NCBI GenBank assembly: GCA_902494935.1
Contig: CABUVH010000042.1
Location: 1 to 12,929 of the forward strand
Reading direction: 5' to 3'
DNA from: an uncultured Collinsella sp.
GTDB taxonomy: Bacteria > Actinomycetota > Coriobacteriia > Coriobacteriales > Coriobacteriaceae
DNA length: 12,929 bases
Part shown: in pieces, positions 1 through 6,061 of the stretch
How the letters are laid out: each line of letters starts with the position of its first letter
How positions within the stretch are numbered: the stretch's first letter is position 1
Program-made: the position numbers and the translations under genes
Notes under the pieces: generated by a model
What the model saw: the letters and a program-made list of their open reading frames with translations, nothing else
The model's database searches: none
Told to the model about the DNA's origin: nothing

Positions 1-47
1 CAGGTTACTTTGCACCAATCGTTGTTTGATGAAGGGCGGATTCTCGT

Positions 48-554
48 ATGGCGCTTCCTGTGGTTTACGGCGGTCCCGGCCGGTATGTTCAGGGGCCGGG
101 CGAACTGTCGCGTCAAGGCAAGTATTTGTCATGGTTGGGCTGCGCTGCCTATGTCTTGTTTGACCAGGGCACCGAGGATCGGCTGTGCAGACAGATCGTC
201 GATGGATTTCTGGACGACGATCTAAGCGAGCCGTTCTTTAAGATTTATGACGGTCCGTGTACGGAAGAGGCCGTTTTCGAAATGGCTAAGGAAGCCCAGG
301 CCGAGTATTGCGACATGGTAGTGGGTATTGGCGGCGGCAAAATGCTCGATATCGCCAAGGCCGTTGCGTTTTATACCGAGTTGCCGTTGTGCGTATGCCC
401 CACGGCGGCTTCGATGGACGGTCCGTGCAGCGAGATTTCCGATGCCGATCTGCAGGGTGTTGCAAATGCGGTCTTTAGAAACGAGCGCAATATGGCCAAC
501 GAGCAGGCCAAGGTGACCAAACAAAAACTCGTGCAGCTCATGTGCGAGGCATAG
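48..554 (+). pseudogene. Glycerol dehydrogenase relic with large in-frame internal deletion
   Basis: The first ~130 residues of this 168-residue frame match the NAD-binding half of GldA-type iron-containing alcohol dehydrogenases: a PGRYVQG start, the glycine-rich GIGGGKMLDIAKAVA segment (residues 93-107) and the PTAASMDGPCSEIS segment (118-131). The frame then jumps to about 37 residues (DADLQGVANAVFRNERNMAN onward) that resemble the extreme C-terminus of GldA (AEAACAEGETIHNM in E. coli). Family members are about 365 residues, so roughly 190-200 are missing, with the junction near 435-447. The lost part contains the Asp and two His metal ligands, so dehydrogenase activity is not expected. 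The ATG at 48 follows a purine-rich site (GAAGGGCGGA, 31-40), so the shortened frame may still be translated. It is most likely a degraded gene; a repurposed small nucleotide-binding protein is a less likely alternative. The relationship to GldA is firm, the pseudogene status is inferred. Confidence 0.8.
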
Positions 555-705
555 TTTGGCGCTTGATTGATCTTGTGCAATCGAGACGGCGATAGGCCAT
601 GGGCTATTTGCCGCAAAGATGCTCCGCGTGTAATTTGCCCGAGGCGTGGGCCGATAGCGTATCATTATCTCTTGCTTGTTTGCACTGCTCAGGGAGGGGC
701 CGCGC

Positions 706-1959
706 ATGGCGCAGGAACACGATCTGTTTGATGACATTATCGAGATCAGCAAGGGTTTCGACTTTCTTAAAAACCCGCTTGGCGGTGTGACCGATGCACT
801 CGATCCGTCGGCGCCGCAGTGGAATCCTGCCGACTACAAGGAGCGTCCGCGCGGTAACACCATTCCGTGCCTGACCTGCAAAAACGAAAAGAGCGGCTGC
901 ACCGCGTGCATGGACGTGTGCCCGGTCAACGCTATCGAGGTCGAGGAAGACGCCATCGAGATCCTCGACTCCTGTCGCAAGTGCGGCCTGTGCGCCGCTG
1001 CCTGTCCGACCGAGGCAATCATCTCGCCGCGCTTGGCGCCCAAAAACGTCTACGACGACATTGTCTCGGCGGCTACGAGCCACGAGACCGCCTACGTCAC
1101 CTGCACGCGTGCCCTTAAGCGCATGCCGCGCGAGAACGAAGTCGTCGTTGCCTGCGTGGGCGATATTACGGCCGAGACCTGGTTCTCGGTACTGGCAGAC
1201 TATCCCAACGTGAGTGTGTACCTGCCGTTGGGCGTGTGCGATAAATGCCGCAACACCGGCGGTGAGGACATTCTGGGCGAGGCGATTGCGAAGGCCGAGG
1301 AGTGGTCCGGCACGGGTATGGGCTTGGAGGTCGACTCCAAGAGCCTCAAATGCCATAAGCGCCGCGAGTACGAGCGCAAGGAGTACATGGAAAAGATCGC
1401 CCGCACCACGGGCCTGACGGTGACCAAGCTCAATCCGGCGACGGCGGCGCTGGCCTCGGTGACGCAAAAGCTCAAGGCCCATCGCCATCAGATTACCCAG
1501 CTGGAGCGCACGCTCAACACCATGTGCGGCACCACGACGACCAAGCGTCGCCGTTCGCTCACCCATGGGCGGCAGCTGGTGCTCTCGACACTGCAGAACC
1601 ATCCCGAGCTTGCCCAGAATATGCAGGTGAGCACGCCGGAGTGCGATTTTGAAAAGTGCACGTCGTGCGGCGAGTGCGTCAATGTATGCCCCACGTTCGC
1701 CTGCGATTTGGTGGGAAGCGGCCGCTTTGCGTTGGAGTCCACGTATTGTTTGGGCTGCGGTGCCTGCGTCAAGGTGTGCCCCGAGCATGCGCTCAAGTTG
1801 GTTGAGCATGACGCGTCCAATCTGGTCGTCGTCGATCCCGAAGCCGAGGAAAAGGCCGCCCAGAAGGCGAAGGCTCACGAAGAAGCTGAGAAGGTCAAGG
1901 CCGAGGCAAAGGCCAAGCTGGACAAGATGCTCGACCAGGTGGAAAAGCTCGCGGACTAG
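706..1959 (+). CDS. Four-cluster 4Fe-4S ferredoxin-type protein
   Basis: A 417-residue cytoplasmic protein with two ferredoxin-type pairs of cluster motifs. The N-terminal pair is C55-x2-C58-x6-C65-x2-C68-x3-C72P and C90-x2-C93-x2-C96-x3-C100P. The C-terminal pair is C318-x2-C321-x2-C324-x3-C328P and C348-x2-C351-x2-C354-x3-C358P. Between them lies a ~200-residue domain with further cysteines (C133, C150, C178, C181, C216) that I cannot assign to a named family. The tail from about 376 is Ala/Lys/Glu-rich and probably forms a charged helix or coiled coil. There is no signal peptide and no membrane segment. It is likely an electron-transfer or redox adaptor protein; the partner enzyme is not visible here. 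The start is the ATG at 706, preceded by AGGGAGGGG (691-699); a TTG 30 bases upstream has no such site. The gene appears monocistronic. Confidence 0.85.
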   Translation: MAQEHDLFDDIIEISKGFDFLKNPLGGVTDALDPSAPQWNPADYKERPRGNTIPCLTCKNEKSGCTACMDVCPVNAIEVEEDAIEILDSCRKCGLCAAACPTEAIISPRLAPKNVYDDIVSAATSHETAYVTCTRALKRMPRENEVVVACVGDITAETWFSVLADYPNVSVYLPLGVCDKCRNTGGEDILGEAIAKAEEWSGTGMGLEVDSKSLKCHKRREYERKEYMEKIARTTGLTVTKLNPATAALASVTQKLKAHRHQITQLERTLNTMCGTTTTKRRRSLTHGRQLVLSTLQNHPELAQNMQVSTPECDFEKCTSCGECVNVCPTFACDLVGSGRFALESTYCLGCGACVKVCPEHALKLVEHDASNLVVVDPEAEEKAAQKAKAHEEAEKVKAEAKAKLDKMLDQVEKLAD

Positions 1960-1977
1960 TTAAAAGAGCGTAAATGA

Positions 1978-2010
1978 TGGCCGGTGGGACAGGTACTGCC
2001 CCGCCGGCCA
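1978..2010. other. GC-rich hairpin downstream of the Fe-S gene
   Basis: GGCCGGTGGG (1979-1988) pairs with CCCGCCGGCC (2000-2009), with one G-U pair in RNA, an additional flanking T-A pair and an 11-base loop. It lies 18 bases after the Fe-S gene stop. A run of A rather than T follows, so it is not a canonical intrinsic terminator for that gene; it may protect the 3' end or contribute to termination weakly. Confidence 0.5.
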
Positions 2011-2082
2011 AAAAAAGTTGCGGTGGAATAGTTCCTGTTTTGCCCTTAAGCTGGCCATTCTAGGAACTATTCCACCGCAACT
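2010..2082 (-). terminator. Long inverted repeat acting as terminator of the GntR gene
   Basis: The arms 2016-2036 and 2062-2082 are perfect 21-bp reverse complements (left arm starts AGTTGCGGTGGAATAG) around a 25-base loop. Read on the minus strand, the hairpin is followed directly by TTTTTTT (complement of 2010-2016), which gives the stem-plus-U-tract form of an intrinsic terminator only 10 bases beyond the stop of the minus-strand GntR gene. Its length and perfection are greater than a terminator needs, so it may also be a copy of a dispersed palindromic repeat. Confidence 0.7.
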
Positions 2083-2091
2083 AATAAATGG

Positions 2092-2847
2092 TTAGTTCAT
2101 GCTGCTTTGGTGGCCGGTTCGACCGGTACCGTTGCGCGTCACGGTTTCATGGAGCAAAAAGAACCCGGGGACCTGTTTGGTCTCGGTGTATTCCATAAGG
2201 ATGCCGTCGGCGTTGTAGGTCTGCCCGCGTATAACGGCGAGTGCGTTAAAGTCGTCGAGATCGAGCACGCGCGTATCCTCGGGCGTGGGATGCTCGATCG
2301 TTACATCGCGTTTGCCCGTGGCAATCTTAATGCCAAGATCTTCTTCGAGGTAACGATAGATCGAGTCGTTGACAATCTCGGGTGTCAGCCCCGGTACTTG
2401 TGAGCTTAGGTAATAGGAGTCGTCGGAGCACACGGCTTGTCCGTCTGCATAACGGATGCGTTTGGCGCGTGTGAGCTCACAGCCTTCGGGAAACCCGGTA
2501 ATCTTGGAGAGCGCCTTGCTACAGATGAGGAGCTCAAAGACGGTGGTGACAGTCTTGAGCTCAAAGCCTCGGTTGACCGCGATTTCCTTAAAGGTCTCGA
2601 GTCCGCCGCCACCACGACTCTTCTCGTCACTGATGTTGCGAATGACGCGCATGCCTTTGCCTTGCTGGGGGAGCACGTAACCATCTGCCGCAAGCATCGA
2701 GATGGCGCGACGGACCGTCATGCGCGAACAGTCAAACAGCTGCGTGAGCTCAGTCTCCGAAGGCAGATAGCTCTGATAGGCGTATGTGCCGTCGTCAATC
2801 GACTGCTTCACGTTGTCATAAATAGTTTGGAAGATGGCTCGCGCCAT
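2092..2847 (-). CDS. GntR-family regulator with UTRA effector domain
   Basis: A 251-residue transcription factor. Residues 1-70 form the GntR winged helix-turn-helix, including the family-typical LPSETELTQLFDCSRMTVRR segment (28-47) and the wing VLPQQGKGMRV. Residues ~95-232 form a UTRA ligand-binding domain, recognisable by SIYRYLEEDLGIKI (162-175) and the closing VPGFFLLHE. Proteins of this HutC/TreR-like group are usually repressors released by a sugar phosphate or related metabolite. The ATG at 2845-2847 has AGGAG (2854-2858) about 6 bases upstream. It lies 65 bp behind the dehydrogenase gene on the same strand, probably as the second gene of one operon, and diverges from the alpha-glucoside PTS operon. 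Palindromes inside both divergent promoters are its likely operators, which implies autoregulation. The inducer is inferred to be a phosphorylated alpha-glucoside or its product. Confidence 0.9.
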   Translation of the reverse strand: MARAIFQTIYDNVKQSIDDGTYAYQSYLPSETELTQLFDCSRMTVRRAISMLAADGYVLPQQGKGMRVIRNISDEKSRGGGGLETFKEIAVNRGFELKTVTTVFELLICSKALSKITGFPEGCELTRAKRIRYADGQAVCSDDSYYLSSQVPGLTPEIVNDSIYRYLEEDLGIKIATGKRDVTIEHPTPEDTRVLDLDDFNALAVIRGQTYNADGILMEYTETKQVPGFFLLHETVTRNGTGRTGHQSSMN

Positions 2848-2868
2848 GACGGTCTCCTAGAGCTGGGT

Positions 2869-2898
2869 GCGCGAGTGGTGGATGAGGACCGCTCGCGC
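2869..2898. other. Intercistronic hairpin between dehydrogenase and GntR genes
   Basis: GCGCGAG (2869-2875) and CTCGCGC (2892-2898) form a 7-bp GC-rich stem with a 16-base loop in the 65-bp gap between the two minus-strand genes. No T-run follows on the minus strand. It could be an mRNA processing or stability element that lowers regulator expression relative to the dehydrogenase. Confidence 0.4.
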
Positions 2899-2912
2899 GG
2901 GTGTCGATCGAT

Positions 2913-3938
2913 TTACTTGCTGGGGTCGATTATATATTTACCCATGGCACGCAGGGCCGGGTCTGACAGGATGGCGCCGAGTTCGTCGAGGGAGGCTACC
3001 TTTGCGACCATCGAGGATACGTCGAGCCTGCCAGAGTCGATGAGCTCGAGCGCGCGACGCTGCGTATAAGGGTTGATGTAGGACGAGGTAAGCACAAGCT
3101 CCTTCTGGAAGACCTCGAAGGGCTTGACGGTGATTGTCTCATCGGGCTTGGTGAGGCCGAACATCATGACCGTAGCCTTGTGGCCGGCGATCTGGATGGC
3201 CTGCTCGATGGTGACGGGCTTGCCAACACACTCGATAACGACATCGACGTTGCCGACGCCCTCCTGCTTCAGGCGGGCCGGGACGTCCTCGTGGATGGAA
3301 TCGATTGCCAGGTCGGCGCCGAGTTTGAGCGCAACCTCGCGCTTGCCTTCGACGGGCTCGAGCAAGACAACCTTGGTGGCGCCGGCGTTTTTAGCAAGCT
3401 GCATCATGAGCAGACCGATCATGCCACCGCCGATAACGACAACTGTGCTGCCGGGCTTGATGTTGCACATATCGATGCCGTGCAGGCAGCAGGCGACGGG
3501 CTCGGTCATAGCGCCCTGCTCGAAGCTGGTGTGATCGCCCAACTTGTAGACTTGCTGCATATCGACGGAGCAGTACTCGGCAAAGCCGCCGTTAACGGTG
3601 GTGCCGTAACCGGTCATATGCTCGCAGTAGTGGTTGATTCCGTCGCGGCAGGGTTCGCAGCAGCCGCAGGGATGGTTTGGGTCGATGCACACGCGATCGC
3701 CCGGTTTAAAGCCAGCGACGTCGCTGCCCACGGCCTCGACAACGCCCGCAAACTCATGACCAAGGATCGTGGGCGGGGTAACGTCGGCTGCACCCTTGTC
3801 GCCTTCATAGATATGAACGTCGGTACCGCAGACGCCGCAAGCTTTGACGTTGATCAGAACGTCGCGCCTGCCCACGGCCGGCTTTGCCGATTCCTCGACT
3901 CTGAGGTCGTGCTTTCCATAGAAGACCGCGCTTTTCAT
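2913..3938 (-). CDS. Zinc-dependent medium-chain alcohol/polyol dehydrogenase
   Basis: A 341-residue MDR-superfamily enzyme of normal length. Catalytic zinc ligands are seen as C37 (CGVCGTD), H61-E62 (GHEFAGVVE) and probably E146. The structural zinc lobe is C91-x2-C94-x2-C97-x7-C105. The nucleotide-binding fold has GGGMIG (170-175), with an acidic residue at 194 after the second strand, which suggests NAD rather than NADP. It most resembles the sorbitol/threonine/butanediol dehydrogenase branch; the exact substrate cannot be read from the sequence. The ATG (3936-3938) follows a clear AGGAG. It is the first gene of a minus-strand operon with the GntR gene and shares a control region with the alpha-glucoside PTS. 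A role in oxidising a polyol or alcohol released from the imported glucoside, such as sorbitol, is inferred from this context. Confidence 0.9.
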   Translation of the reverse strand: MKSAVFYGKHDLRVEESAKPAVGRRDVLINVKACGVCGTDVHIYEGDKGAADVTPPTILGHEFAGVVEAVGSDVAGFKPGDRVCIDPNHPCGCCEPCRDGINHYCEHMTGYGTTVNGGFAEYCSVDMQQVYKLGDHTSFEQGAMTEPVACCLHGIDMCNIKPGSTVVVIGGGMIGLLMMQLAKNAGATKVVLLEPVEGKREVALKLGADLAIDSIHEDVPARLKQEGVGNVDVVIECVGKPVTIEQAIQIAGHKATVMMFGLTKPDETITVKPFEVFQKELVLTSSYINPYTQRRALELIDSGRLDVSSMVAKVASLDELGAILSDPALRAMGKYIIDPSK

Positions 3939-3974
3939 GGTGACTCCTTAACGTGGCGGTGAATGTTGTAATGA

Positions 3975-4003
3975 AGTATAGGTATGTCTATAGATATAGA
4001 CAA
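3975..4003 (-). promoter_or_regulatory. Promoter of dehydrogenase-gntR operon
   Basis: Read on the minus strand, TTGTCT (3998-4003) and TATACT (3975-3980) are separated by exactly 17 bases, a good sigma-70-type match 37 bases upstream of the dehydrogenase start. The spacer and -35 box are overlapped by the palindrome at 3985-4002, so a bound repressor would block this promoter. Confidence 0.65.
3985..4002. promoter_or_regulatory. Operator-like palindrome O1
   Basis: TGTCTATA and TATAGACA form a perfect 8-bp inverted repeat with a 2-base centre. The site lies in the spacer and -35 box of the minus-strand promoter and carries the TGTCTA/TAGACA half-sites shared with the other two sites in this control region. 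It is probably bound by the adjacent GntR-family protein (inferred). Confidence 0.6.
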
Positions 4004-4006
4004 GCA

Positions 4007-4019
4007 CATCTAGACAAGT
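4007..4019. promoter_or_regulatory. Operator-like half-palindrome O2
   Basis: The sequence CATCTAGACAAGT contains the TCTAGA core and a complete TAGACAAG half-site, with a degenerate left half. It lies just upstream of the minus-strand -35 box, 22 bp centre-to-centre from O1, so it could be an auxiliary site for cooperative binding. Confidence 0.4.
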
Positions 4020-4084
4020 AGAAAAGAAATTTATAATGCAGTCATCAGCTATGTCAGATTTAACAGGCGAAATACTGGACATAT

Positions 4085-4114
4085 ACCGTTTACGGCCAAT
4101 AATCAACCGTTTAC
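4085..4114. repeat. Two direct repeats of ACCGTTTAC, 21 bp apart
   Basis: ACCGTTTAC occurs at 4085-4093 and 4106-4114, with a start-to-start distance of 21 bp, two helical turns. The first copy extends to CCGTTTACGG, itself nearly palindromic. The pair lies 36-65 bp upstream of the predicted PTS -10 box and differs from the TCTAGA-type sites, which suggests a binding site for a second regulator, perhaps an activator or global carbon regulator. Confidence 0.45.
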
Positions 4115-4134
4115 CGACCGTAGTATTTATGCTA

Positions 4135-4150
4135 ACTTGTCTAGATAAGT
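4135..4150. promoter_or_regulatory. Operator-like palindrome O3 at the PTS promoter
   Basis: ACTTGTCTAGATAAGT is a 16-bp palindrome with 7 of 8 pairs matching, centred on CTAG. Its half-site ACTTGTCTAGAT is the exact reverse complement of ATCTAGACAAGT at O2. It abuts the predicted extended -10 element of the plus-strand promoter, a position suited to repression. Confidence 0.6.
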
Positions 4151-4158
4151 GATATGAT
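4150..4158 (+). promoter_or_regulatory. Extended -10 promoter of the PTS/GH4 operon
   Basis: TGATATGAT reads as an extended -10 element (TG, one base, then TATGAT), with no convincing -35 at the right distance. Transcription would start near 4165, leaving a leader of about 130 bases before the PTS start at 4295. The ATG inside this box (4154) is therefore not a likely translation start. In the leader, TGCGGT and ACCGCA could form a short hairpin. Confidence 0.5.
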
Positions 4159-4294
4159 AAAAATAGAAGCGCAAGAAGTCAGGGAAGCGGGCCCACCCGT
4201 CCTATTGCACGAGGTACACGCAAACGGCGCGTCTGCGGTCTCGAGTGAAGCCAAAACCGCAGCGCTCCGAATGAAGAGAGGGGGATTCCCCGTC

Positions 4295-5905
4295 ATGATG
4301 CAAAAGATACAACGTTTCGGCGGTGCAATGTACACGCCTGCAATTCTTTTCGCATTTTCCGGAATCGTCGTCGGCCTGGGTACGTTGTTTACCACCGAGG
4401 CGATCTTTGGCGAGATGGCCACAGCGGGTCATCTTTGGTTTGATTGCTGGAATGTGCTGCTCCAGGGTGGTTGGACGCTCTTTAACCAGATGCCGTTGCT
4501 GTTTTGCGTAGCGTTGCCAATCTCGCTCGCGAACAAGCAGAACGCTCGCTGCTGCATGGAGGCTTTGGCCATCTACCTTACCTTCAACTACTTTGTAAGC
4601 ACAATCTTGGGGCAGTGGGGCCCTGTCTTTGGGGTCGACTACTCTGTCGAGGCGGGCAGCGGTACTGGTCTTGCCACTATCGCAAGCATCAAAACGCTTG
4701 ATATGGGCATCATGGGCGCGCTTATCATTTCAGGTATCGCCACGATGCTTCACAACAAGTACTTCGACACCGAACTTCCTGAGTGGCTGGGCGTGTTCTC
4801 GGGCTCCGTGTTCATCTATATGATCGGTTTCTTCGTTATGGTTCCGGTCGCTCTTATCGCCTGCCTGGTGTGGCCGCATGTTCAGGCTGCTATCTCCGCC
4901 TTCCAGGGATTCATCCTTTCCGCCGGTACGTTTGGCGTGGGTGTCTTTGCTTTCTTCGAGCGCGTGCTGATCCCTACAGGCCTGCACCACTTTATCTATA
5001 CGCCGTTCTATTACGACAACGCGGCGGTCAACGGCGGCATCTTTGCTGCTTGGGCCAACATCCTGCCCCAACTGGCTGCCGATCCGAGCATTGCTCTTAA
5101 GGATGCCGCACCCTGGGCTGCCTATACCTGCCCTGGTTGGACTAAGGTCTTCGGCTCGCTTGGCGTCGCCATTGCGTTTTATATGACCGCCAAACCCGAG
5201 CGCAAGCAGCGCGTCAAGGCTCTGCTGATCCCGGTCACCCTTACCGCTATGCTTTGCGGTATCACCGAGCCGCTTGACTTCACCTTCCTGTTCATCGCGC
5301 CCGGCCTGTTCGTCGTCCACTGCGTGCTCGGAGCGCTCGGCTGCATGGCTCAAAACCTCCTTGGTGTCGTGGGCATCTTCGACGGCGGCATCATCTCGAT
5401 GCTCTCGTGGGACTGGCTGCCCCTTTGGGCCGCACACGGTCTGCAGTACGCCATCTCCATCCTTGTCGGTCTGTGCTTTACCGCCCTTTGGGTCGTGGTC
5501 TTCCGTTTCCTGATCGTCAAGTTCGACTTTAAGACCCCCGGTCGCGAGGATGACGATGTTGAGGTCGAGCTCAAGTCCAAGGCCGACTACAAGCAAAAGC
5601 AGGGCGGTGCTGCTGCTGGCAAATCGGTCGCCCAGAGTAAAGATGATGAGCGCTTGGTGCTTGCCGAGAACATCCTCGATCTGCTCGGTGGCACGGATAA
5701 CATCATCGATGTAACTAACTGCGCTACCCGTCTGCGCGTTAACGTCAAGGACAAGAGCGTCGTTGCACCCGAGGCTTCCTTCAAGGCGATCGGTACGCAT
5801 GGCTTGGTGGTCCAAGGTCAGTCAATCCAGGTCATCATCGGCCTTACCGTCCCGCAGGTTCGCGAGAAGTTCGAGAGTCTTCTGAAGTTCGAGAGTCTTC
5901 TGTAA
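4295..5905 (+). CDS. PTS alpha-glucoside-specific EIICB component
   Basis: A 536-residue membrane permease that imports and phosphorylates an alpha-glucoside. Residues ~1-415 are the multi-spanning EIIC domain, with the MQKIQRFGGAMYTPAILF start typical of MalP/GlvC/AglA proteins, the HHFIYTPFYY segment (231-240) and GITEPLDFTFLF (322-333). A charged linker (~415-450) leads to the EIIB domain (~451-525), whose phosphorylated cysteine is C476 in TNCATRLRV. There is no EIIA domain, so a separate glucose-type EIIA must supply phosphate. The start at 4295 is preferred because homology begins there and a GAGAGGGGG site lies upstream (about 10 bases); an in-frame ATG at 4154 falls inside the predicted -10 box and adds 47 residues without family similarity. 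The last 12 residues are KFESLL twice, from an 18-bp tandem duplication. It is probably cotranscribed with the GH4 gene. Confidence 0.92.
   Translation: MMQKIQRFGGAMYTPAILFAFSGIVVGLGTLFTTEAIFGEMATAGHLWFDCWNVLLQGGWTLFNQMPLLFCVALPISLANKQNARCCMEALAIYLTFNYFVSTILGQWGPVFGVDYSVEAGSGTGLATIASIKTLDMGIMGALIISGIATMLHNKYFDTELPEWLGVFSGSVFIYMIGFFVMVPVALIACLVWPHVQAAISAFQGFILSAGTFGVGVFAFFERVLIPTGLHHFIYTPFYYDNAAVNGGIFAAWANILPQLAADPSIALKDAAPWAAYTCPGWTKVFGSLGVAIAFYMTAKPERKQRVKALLIPVTLTAMLCGITEPLDFTFLFIAPGLFVVHCVLGALGCMAQNLLGVVGIFDGGIISMLSWDWLPLWAAHGLQYAISILVGLCFTALWVVVFRFLIVKFDFKTPGREDDDVEVELKSKADYKQKQGGAAAGKSVAQSKDDERLVLAENILDLLGGTDNIIDVTNCATRLRVNVKDKSVVAPEASFKAIGTHGLVVQGQSIQVIIGLTVPQVREKFESLLKFESLL
5867..5902 (+). 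repeat. Perfect 18-bp tandem duplication at the 3' end of the PTS gene
   Basis: AAGTTCGAGAGTCTTCTG occurs twice head to tail (5867-5884, 5885-5902), directly before the TAA stop. It keeps the frame and extends the protein by KFESLL. The two copies are identical even at third codon positions, consistent with a recent slippage event. Confidence 0.95.
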
Positions 5906-5923
5906 ACCATCGTCCATCGAAAC

Positions 5924-5963
5924 AATCGGCCTTGCAGAGCCGGTATGCACCGCAAGGCCGATT
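5924..5963 (+). other. Intercistronic stem-loop between PTS and GH4 genes
   Basis: AATCGGCCTTGC (5924-5935) and GCAAGGCCGATT (5952-5963) form a perfect 12-bp stem with a 16-base loop in the 156-bp gap between the genes. No T-run follows on the plus strand, so readthrough is expected; it may stabilise one part of the transcript or partly attenuate it. CGCAAGGCCG from the right arm recurs at 6007-6016 and could pair with the same left arm instead. Confidence 0.6.
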
Positions 5964-6061
5964 CTAGAGATAAAAAACTCCACTTCTAGGTAACAATTCC
6001 AAACCGCGCAAGGCCGCGTGCGGGGACGGATTGAGCAAGCGGCCAGAATGAGGAGGACATC

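Noticed and set aside
604..1878. Long minus-strand open frame opposite the Fe-S gene
   Set aside because: It lies antisense to a protein with clear 4Fe-4S motifs, has low-complexity His/Arg/Leu-rich sequence, and no recognisable domain; GC-rich third positions remove stop codons from this frame.
1978..2010. GC-rich hairpin as an intrinsic terminator for the Fe-S gene
   Set aside because: The stem is followed by an A-run on the plus strand, so there is no U-tract; it is listed only as a hairpin.
3939..4294. CRISPR or attachment-site origin for the repeats in the divergent region
   Set aside because: The repeats are few, short, unequally spaced and sit on promoter elements, which fits operator sites; there is no integrase or cas gene in the window.
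4730..5815. Minus-strand open frame opposite the PTS gene
   Set aside because: Its Asp/Glu/His/Arg-rich translation is the usual antisense image of a GC-rich gene; the plus strand has full EIICB motifs.
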